Source of the DNA: an uncultured Bacteroidota bacterium
GTDB taxonomy: Bacteria > Bacteroidota > Bacteroidia > Chitinophagales > Chitinophagaceae
Assembly: GCA_946479535.1 (NCBI GenBank)
Contig: CAMLGP010000039.1
Location: 1-10,893, forward strand
DNA: 10,893 bases
Reading direction: 5' to 3'
Of the stretch, positions 6,848 through 10,893 are shown one piece after another; positions within the stretch are counted from its first letter, which is position 1, and each line of letters opens with the position of its first letter. Under the pieces are notes generated by a model, which was not told the DNA's origin, ran no database searches, and saw only the letters and a list, made by a program, of their open reading frames with translations. The position numbers were made by a program, and so were the translations under genes.

Positions 6848-7483
6848 TCAATGATGTTTGGTATACCATAGAAGTCCCCAGATCAGGGCTACTCCAAAAA
6901 TTACAAGGATCAATCCATTTACCCGGTTAATGATATGAATATTCCGGGGGGTAAGTTTGTTTCTGATCTTTCCGGCAAGCATTACTTTGGCTATGTCTCC
7001 GGCCAGTACCAGCAAAAGGCAGGTAATAAATATGACCAGTCTTTCTTCTGTAGTATGATTGATAAATGTGGTAGAAGTGGTCAGCCAAAATAAAAACACG
7101 GCAGGGTTAAGAATATTCATGAAGAAGCCCGAGAAGAATATCCTTGCGAGGTCCCGTTTTCTGAACTGCGCTACCACCTGTTTCCCCATGGCATCTACAC
7201 TAACTTTCTTGAAAAAAAGGAAATAAAACCCCATTACAATAAGGAAGATGCTTCCAGCAATGCCAATATAGGTCTGATGAGTGCTGATATTCCTGAATAG
7301 CTGAGTAAATATATTGCTTACTGCCGCCAAAGCAATATCGCTGGCAGAAACGCCAAACACAAAAGCCATTCCGCCTGTGTGGCCATTATTCAAACTCTGT
7401 TTAATGATGGAAAAAATAACCGGACCTACCGATATACTCAGCAATAATCCTAAAGTGATTCCTTTGATCAGGGCTTCCAGCAT
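6848..7483 (-). CDS. LysE-family amino acid (or amino acid derivative) exporter
   Basis: A 211-residue inner-membrane protein of the LysE/RhtB superfamily, which effluxes amino acids or derivatives by proton exchange. The diagnostic N-terminus is present: GITLGLLLSISVGPVIFSII (8-27), then LNNGHTGGMAFVFGVSASDI (31-50). FFSGFFMNILNPAVFLFWL (116-134) carries the family N-P motif. About five to six membrane segments are evident, separated by a basic loop near 100-112. It begins 25 bp after the stop of the GH3-family gene, so the two are probably translated from one message. The cargo is unknown; lysine, homoserine and acyl or amide conjugates are all possible. Confidence 0.9.
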   Translation of the reverse strand: MLEALIKGITLGLLLSISVGPVIFSIIKQSLNNGHTGGMAFVFGVSASDIALAAVSNIFTQLFRNISTHQTYIGIAGSIFLIVMGFYFLFFKKVSVDAMGKQVVAQFRKRDLARIFFSGFFMNILNPAVFLFWLTTSTTFINHTTEERLVIFITCLLLVLAGDIAKVMLAGKIRNKLTPRNIHIINRVNGLILVIFGVALIWGLLWYTKHH

Positions 7484-7508
7484 AGAAAAGTACCGTGTAG
7501 CTGTAAGA

Positions 7509-9041
7509 TTATATATTGCCGGTTTCTAAAAACCTGTTCCATTCTTCCAGCATTTTTCCCTTCATAACCCGTGGAAATTTATGCTGACTGCCAAGTTTCC
7601 CTTTAAGTTCCATGAATTTCATGAATTTCTCTTCCGGTAATACTTCCAAAAATACCTCTTTTAATGCACTGTCTCTTTCTGTTGCGTAATCATCATTCAG
7701 TATCCGGAGATTCTGGTCAATTCGTTTTTTTACCTCGGCGGGATCCAATTTGTCATTGGTGGCGATATACCATTTATGAGCGAAGAAACTTTCATGTGGG
7801 AATCCTACTACGGTATATTCGGGAATACTAATATTGAACTCTTCACTTACCAGTTCTATTGCCTTGTTCATATTTTCCACGCTAAGATGCTCACCTACCA
7901 GGCTAAGGTAATGCTTAGTGCGTCCCGTAATAACCACTTCATTTTTTTCCAGGTCCACAAACTTCAGCGTATCTCCAATCAGGTAGCGCCAGGCTCCTGC
8001 ATTTGTGCTCATGAGCAAAGCATATTCCTTTCCCGCTTCCACCTCATGTATCATCTTCGCTTCCGGATTTGGAACAATTTTTCCATCGGAATCAAAGTTC
8101 TTGTCGTCAAATGGCACAAATTCAAAAAAGATATTATTGTTTAATATCAGTTCCATTCCTTTCGCATGCTCTCTTGTTTTGTATCCGATAAATCCTTCGC
8201 TGGAAAGATAATTCTCAATATATACGATTGGTTTGCCCAATAGTTTTTCAAATCCTTTTTTATACGGTTCAAAGGCCACGCCCCCATGAACAAATACCCC
8301 GAAATTGGGCCATATCTCATGGATATTCTTAACCTTGTAATGCTCAATTACCATTTCCATACACATTTGGCACCACGCTGGAACGCCTACTATATATCCA
8401 ATATCCCATTCTTTGGCATGTTCTACAATTTCATTCAGTTTCTGGTTCCAATCCTTAATAGCAGCAATACGGCCACCTGGTTTATAAAAGGTCTGAAACC
8501 AGAAGGGACGCTTCTTGGCTAAGATCCCACTCAGGTCACCGGCATACCATCCGGCACTGTCTTTTTGAAGGTCAGTGGCTCCGCCTAACATCAGAAAACC
8601 TTTTGTGAGTGCCTTTCTATTGGCATCTTCATAACCAAATACGCTGATCAATTGTCTGATATAATTAATGGTATTGCTGCGAAGGAGGTCCTTTGTTACA
8701 GGGATATACTTACTGGCTGATTCGGAAGTTCCAGAGCTCAGCGCATAATATTTTATTTTTCCGGGCCAGGTCACATCGGGCACACCATCCAGCGTTTTCT
8801 TCCACCATTCCTCATAGATCTTATTATAATCATGAACAGGTACCAGTTCCTGGAATCTTTTTGCCGGATGTCTGCTTAATAATGCTTCATCAAAAAGGTA
8901 ACGCTGGCCAAATTCAGTAAATCTGGCTTTCTTTAATAGTTTCTTCAATACCCTTATTTGCTGACGCCTGGGATCATTCGGCGGGATCCGTAAAGCGGCG
9001 GCGATTGCCTTCGGTATTTTTATATCAATAATGGTTGCCAT
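7509..9041 (-). CDS. GH3-family acyl-adenylate-forming enzyme (acyl acid amido synthetase-like)
   Basis: A 510-residue member of the GH3 family of the ANL adenylating superfamily. Plant relatives activate jasmonate, auxin or benzoates as acyl-AMP and conjugate them to amino acids; substrates of bacterial members are mostly unknown. ATP/AMP-binding motifs are visible: SSGTSES at 102-108, YLSSEGF at 278-284 and YLIGDT at 353-358. A C-terminal lid-like region after ITGRTKHYLSLVGEH (371-385) runs to the end. Length and motif order fit the family. It lacks a signal peptide, so it acts in the cytoplasm. It is the first gene of the probable - strand unit GH3, LysE, exported protein, mtgA. Upstream lie 170 bp of non-coding DNA that includes the neighbour's terminator-like hairpin. 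Confidence 0.9.
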   Translation of the reverse strand: MATIIDIKIPKAIAAALRIPPNDPRRQQIRVLKKLLKKARFTEFGQRYLFDEALLSRHPAKRFQELVPVHDYNKIYEEWWKKTLDGVPDVTWPGKIKYYALSSGTSESASKYIPVTKDLLRSNTINYIRQLISVFGYEDANRKALTKGFLMLGGATDLQKDSAGWYAGDLSGILAKKRPFWFQTFYKPGGRIAAIKDWNQKLNEIVEHAKEWDIGYIVGVPAWCQMCMEMVIEHYKVKNIHEIWPNFGVFVHGGVAFEPYKKGFEKLLGKPIVYIENYLSSEGFIGYKTREHAKGMELILNNNIFFEFVPFDDKNFDSDGKIVPNPEAKMIHEVEAGKEYALLMSTNAGAWRYLIGDTLKFVDLEKNEVVITGRTKHYLSLVGEHLSVENMNKAIELVSEEFNISIPEYTVVGFPHESFFAHKWYIATNDKLDPAEVKKRIDQNLRILNDDYATERDSALKEVFLEVLPEEKFMKFMELKGKLGSQHKFPRVMKGKMLEEWNRFLETGNI

Positions 9042-9127
9042 GAACTAAAACAGAGCGAAGGTATTTGTATAAAGTTAAGATGTTATTTGGTGGTAATGCG
9101 AATATAAGGCCAATTCCATATCAGAAA

Positions 9128-9151
9128 ATGCCTTCCATGAAAGGAAGGCAT
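9128..9151 (-). terminator. Perfect 9-bp hairpin with T-run, probable terminator of the glycosyltransferase gene
   Basis: ATGCCTTCC (9128-9136) and GGAAGGCAT (9143-9151) are perfectly complementary across a 6-nt loop. On the - strand the stem is followed by TTTCTGATA, continuing the T of the stem into a short T-run, about 60 nt after the TAA at 9212-9214. On the + strand no T-run follows. It is the main structured element in the 9042-9211 spacer, which otherwise shows nothing I can assign; no convincing promoter for the GH3 gene was identified. Confidence 0.65.
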
Positions 9152-9211
9152 GAACGAACAAAATAGTAAAAGTCCGATTATCAATAAAAACAATTGAATG
9201 GATCAATCTAT

Positions 9212-10237
9212 TTAATCTCCCAATCTACGGTAGATCTTCCAAACCAGTTTCAGGTCTGTTGCAGGCTCATAGTCCCTCGCATACCAGTAATCTACCATTT
9301 GCAAACTTTCTTTGGGAAGTTCCTGTTTTATACTTACGGGTATTCCATTACAGCCAATAACAGCCTTTCTGAGTTGAGGTAAATTTTTTTCCGGGGCTGC
9401 ATAGCCTACCCAGGTTTTCTTTCCAAATAGCACAGCAATGCAATTGCCAAAAAACGAAAAAGGTTTCTTCACTCCTATAAGATGAATTGGAAAACTTAAA
9501 AAAGCGGAAAATGCGATGGTAACATCCACAAGGCGTTTCAATCTCCGATTATAAGGATTTGCCAGCCTGTAACCATTTTCCTTTGATAGTGATTCACCCG
9601 CGGTATCTTTTGAATCGCTTCCTACAATACTCTGACTGTCGGCTGCATGTATTTTTATTTTTACCTTGTCCTTTATTTGTTGAAGACTTTCAATAATATT
9701 CTTAAACGAAAGACTTCCCTCACAAAAAATGATCTCCCTGAATGGGATCGAGTGATACACTACATCCAGTCTGTTCCAATAACCAATGGCATCCGGATCA
9801 TTTTGATTTACCGCTACCCTTCCTAATACTTTTTCTTTCATTCCTGCATCTTCCATCAGTTGCAATACATATTTGTATTCTTCACCAGACCCTACTACTA
9901 AAGTATTTGCGTGGTCCTTTTTTTCGTTGCCACTGGATATAACGCCTCCTTTGATCAGGACCCACCTTAAAATACTTATCAGGATAAATGCAAGAACTGC
10001 CCCAAATAAAATTATACCTCTGGAAAATCTATATTGTTCCGGCAATAAGGCATACACGGCCAGCATTACTACGGTGGCGATTATGGTGGACCCTATCAAT
10101 TCCGATTTCTTATACCATCGATCATACAGTCCGGCATACCATGCTGCCAGTAAGTAAATAAGCGTGAAGGATGGAAAGGCAATAAATAATAGCCGATTCT
10201 CATATTGCGTATCTGTCTTTACATAAGCATTCCAAAT
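9212..10237 (-). pseudogene. C-terminal half of the interrupted glycosyltransferase: membrane region plus degenerate PGT-like tail
   Basis: These 341 codons are open and in the same frame as the GT2 part upstream, separated from it only by TAG at 10238-10240. The product would begin IWNAYVKTDTQYENRL, continue through three membrane segments (the LLFIAFPSF segment; STIIATVVMLAVYALLP; the GIILFGAVLAF segment), then a Rossmann-like part starting LVVGSGEEYKYV, as in polyprenyl-phosphate sugar transferases. The end keeps the family's edges (NRRLKRLVDVTIAFSAF; KKTWVGY; a DLKLVWKIYRR tail). It lacks the central KFRxM/DE catalytic segment of active PGTs, so it looks like a non-catalytic scaffold. No in-frame ATG precedes the first membrane segments; the nearest alternative start is TTG at 10097-10099, which would drop one helix. 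It is called a pseudogene fragment unless the TAG is read through. Confidence 0.7.
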
Positions 10238-10240
10238 CTA
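10238..10240 (-). other. In-frame TAG interrupting the glycosyltransferase gene
   Basis: On the - strand the frame reads VMK-TAG-IWNAYVK. The position is directly after the first membrane helix, and the same frame stays open for 651 nt upstream (to the window edge) and 1023 nt downstream. None of the other 13 stop codons I can assign in this window is TAG (nine TAA, four TGA). A single substitution such as TGG, CAG, GAG or AAG to TAG would suffice. Confidence 0.85.
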
Positions 10241-10893
10241 TTTCATTACATAAAAAGAAAGTAGTATCAGTCCTGCGTCCAACAACGGTAAACCTGCGCG
10301 GCGAATAAAACTGCCTATTGCGGACATTATTGCCCTGGCCCAGATAGCACACTGTATAAATAAATTAAAAAGTCTGGCCCTTCCGCTGCCATAATGTTTA
10401 TTGACAAAAATGCTCATGGCCTTATAAAACATGCGCACATAATTCATGCTTCCCTTTCGGGTGCTTTCGCCCTTAAAATGGACAATGCTGCTATCGGCAA
10501 AGTAATAGTTATGGAATCCTTTTTCCTGGATGCGGTAACTGAGGTCTACATCCTCGCCGTACATAAAAAATGTTTCATCAAATCCTCCCGTTTTATCCAA
10601 TACCTCCTTTTTAACCATAAAAAATGCTCCAGCCAGCACATCCACCTGGTGAGTCTGGTTATTATCAAGATTGCCAAGATGGTATTTTGAAAATTGCTTT
10701 GACCGGGGGAATAATCGGGATAAACCAAATAGTTTATATAGTGAAGTGATGGGAGATGGAAAAGATCGTTTGGATTCTTTCAGGAATTTCCCGCTGCCAT
10801 CCAGCATTTTTATTCCCAATGCTCCGGCATCTGGATGAGATGACAAAAACCCGATACATTTTGTAAAACAATCCTCCGGTACAATAGTATCAG
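10238..10893 (-). CDS. GT2-family glycosyltransferase, N-terminal part (start outside window, ends at in-frame TAG)
   Basis: 217 codons of a GT-A fold inverting glycosyltransferase, resembling rhamnosyltransferase-like proteins of polysaccharide clusters. The visible frame opens at the right edge with D-T-I-V, the end of the usual NPDT strand, followed by PDAGALGIKMLDGSG. The acceptor/catalytic half reads VDVLAGAFFMVKKEV, then GGFDETFFMYGEDVDLSYR, the typical family E-D-x-D-L-x-x-R motif. FKGESTRKG follows, as in membrane-linked GT2 proteins. It ends with one membrane helix (LPLLDAGLILLSFYVMK) and TAG. The catalytic domain appears complete apart from the missing N-terminus, so a truncated product might still be active. 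The apparent start at 10846 is only an internal TTG. Role: addition of a sugar to a lipid-linked glycan at the inner membrane (inferred). Confidence 0.85.
   Translation of the reverse strand, partial: DTIVPEDCFTKCIGFLSSHPDAGALGIKMLDGSGKFLKESKRSFPSPITSLYKLFGLSRLFPRSKQFSKYHLGNLDNNQTHQVDVLAGAFFMVKKEVLDKTGGFDETFFMYGEDVDLSYRIQEKGFHNYYFADSSIVHFKGESTRKGSMNYVRMFYKAMSIFVNKHYGSGRARLFNLFIQCAIWARAIMSAIGSFIRRAGLPLLDAGLILLSFYVMK

Noticed and set aside
7776..8144. 122-codon open frame on the + strand opposite the GH3-family gene
   Set aside because: Overlaps conserved GH3 motifs on the other strand, and the product is low-information with no domain features.
9128..9151. Possible mobile-element terminal repeat
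   Set aside because: It is a compact hairpin with a 6-nt loop directly after a gene end and with a T-run on the - strand; a terminator explains it, and no transposase or target duplication is visible.
10097..10099. TTG as an independent start of the C-terminal glycosyltransferase half
   Set aside because: It would remove a membrane helix (LLFIAFPSFTLIYLLAAW) that is clearly continuous with the frame upstream, and no leader features support it.

Overview
The window looks like chromosomal DNA of a Bacteroidota bacterium, most likely from the Chitinophagaceae or a related family. This is inferred from gene content and style: moderate-to-low GC, starts without clear Shine-Dalgarno sequences, a bacterial GH3-family enzyme, a short kinase-only NadR-like protein near pnuC, a Bacteroidota-type lipoprotein signal, and a GT2 glycosyltransferase joined to a membrane/PGT-like tail. 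No tRNA, rRNA, CRISPR array, transposase or phage gene was seen. Most of the window is housekeeping and accessory metabolism.

Left part (1-2262, + strand): the C-terminal ~430 residues of a molybdenum hydroxylase large subunit of the xanthine dehydrogenase type, overlapping by 4 bp an XdhC-type cofactor-insertion chaperone. Facing them (2273-3093, - strand) is a probable two-gene unit, a SnoaL/NTF2-like protein followed by a small cupin. An imperfect 17-bp inverted repeat with a 24-nt loop lies in the gap between these two.

Middle (3188-5545): an M23-type LytM-domain lipoprotein and a PnuC vitamin transporter on the + strand, then an Hsp20 chaperone on the - strand, then a NadR-type nicotinamide riboside kinase on the + strand. 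Transporter and kinase would together take up and phosphorylate nicotinamide riboside, with the hsp20 gene inserted between them in the opposite direction. The end of pnuC carries a perfect GC-rich hairpin that looks like the hsp20 terminator read on the other strand.

Right part (5548-9041, - strand, transcribed right to left): GH3-family acyl-adenylating enzyme, LysE-family exporter, an exported protein of unknown function, and a monofunctional peptidoglycan glycosyltransferase. Gaps of only 25-41 bp suggest one transcript.

Far right (9212-10893, - strand): a large envelope-glycan protein made of a GT2 glycosyltransferase, a membrane region and a degenerate polyprenyl-phosphate sugar-transferase-like tail. 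The reading frame is broken by one in-frame TAG at 10238-10240. Beyond it, 341 codons stay open in the same frame with no convincing start codon. This is the most notable anomaly: a fresh nonsense mutation, an assembly error, or amber readthrough. I did not find a clear, previously undescribed multi-gene system.
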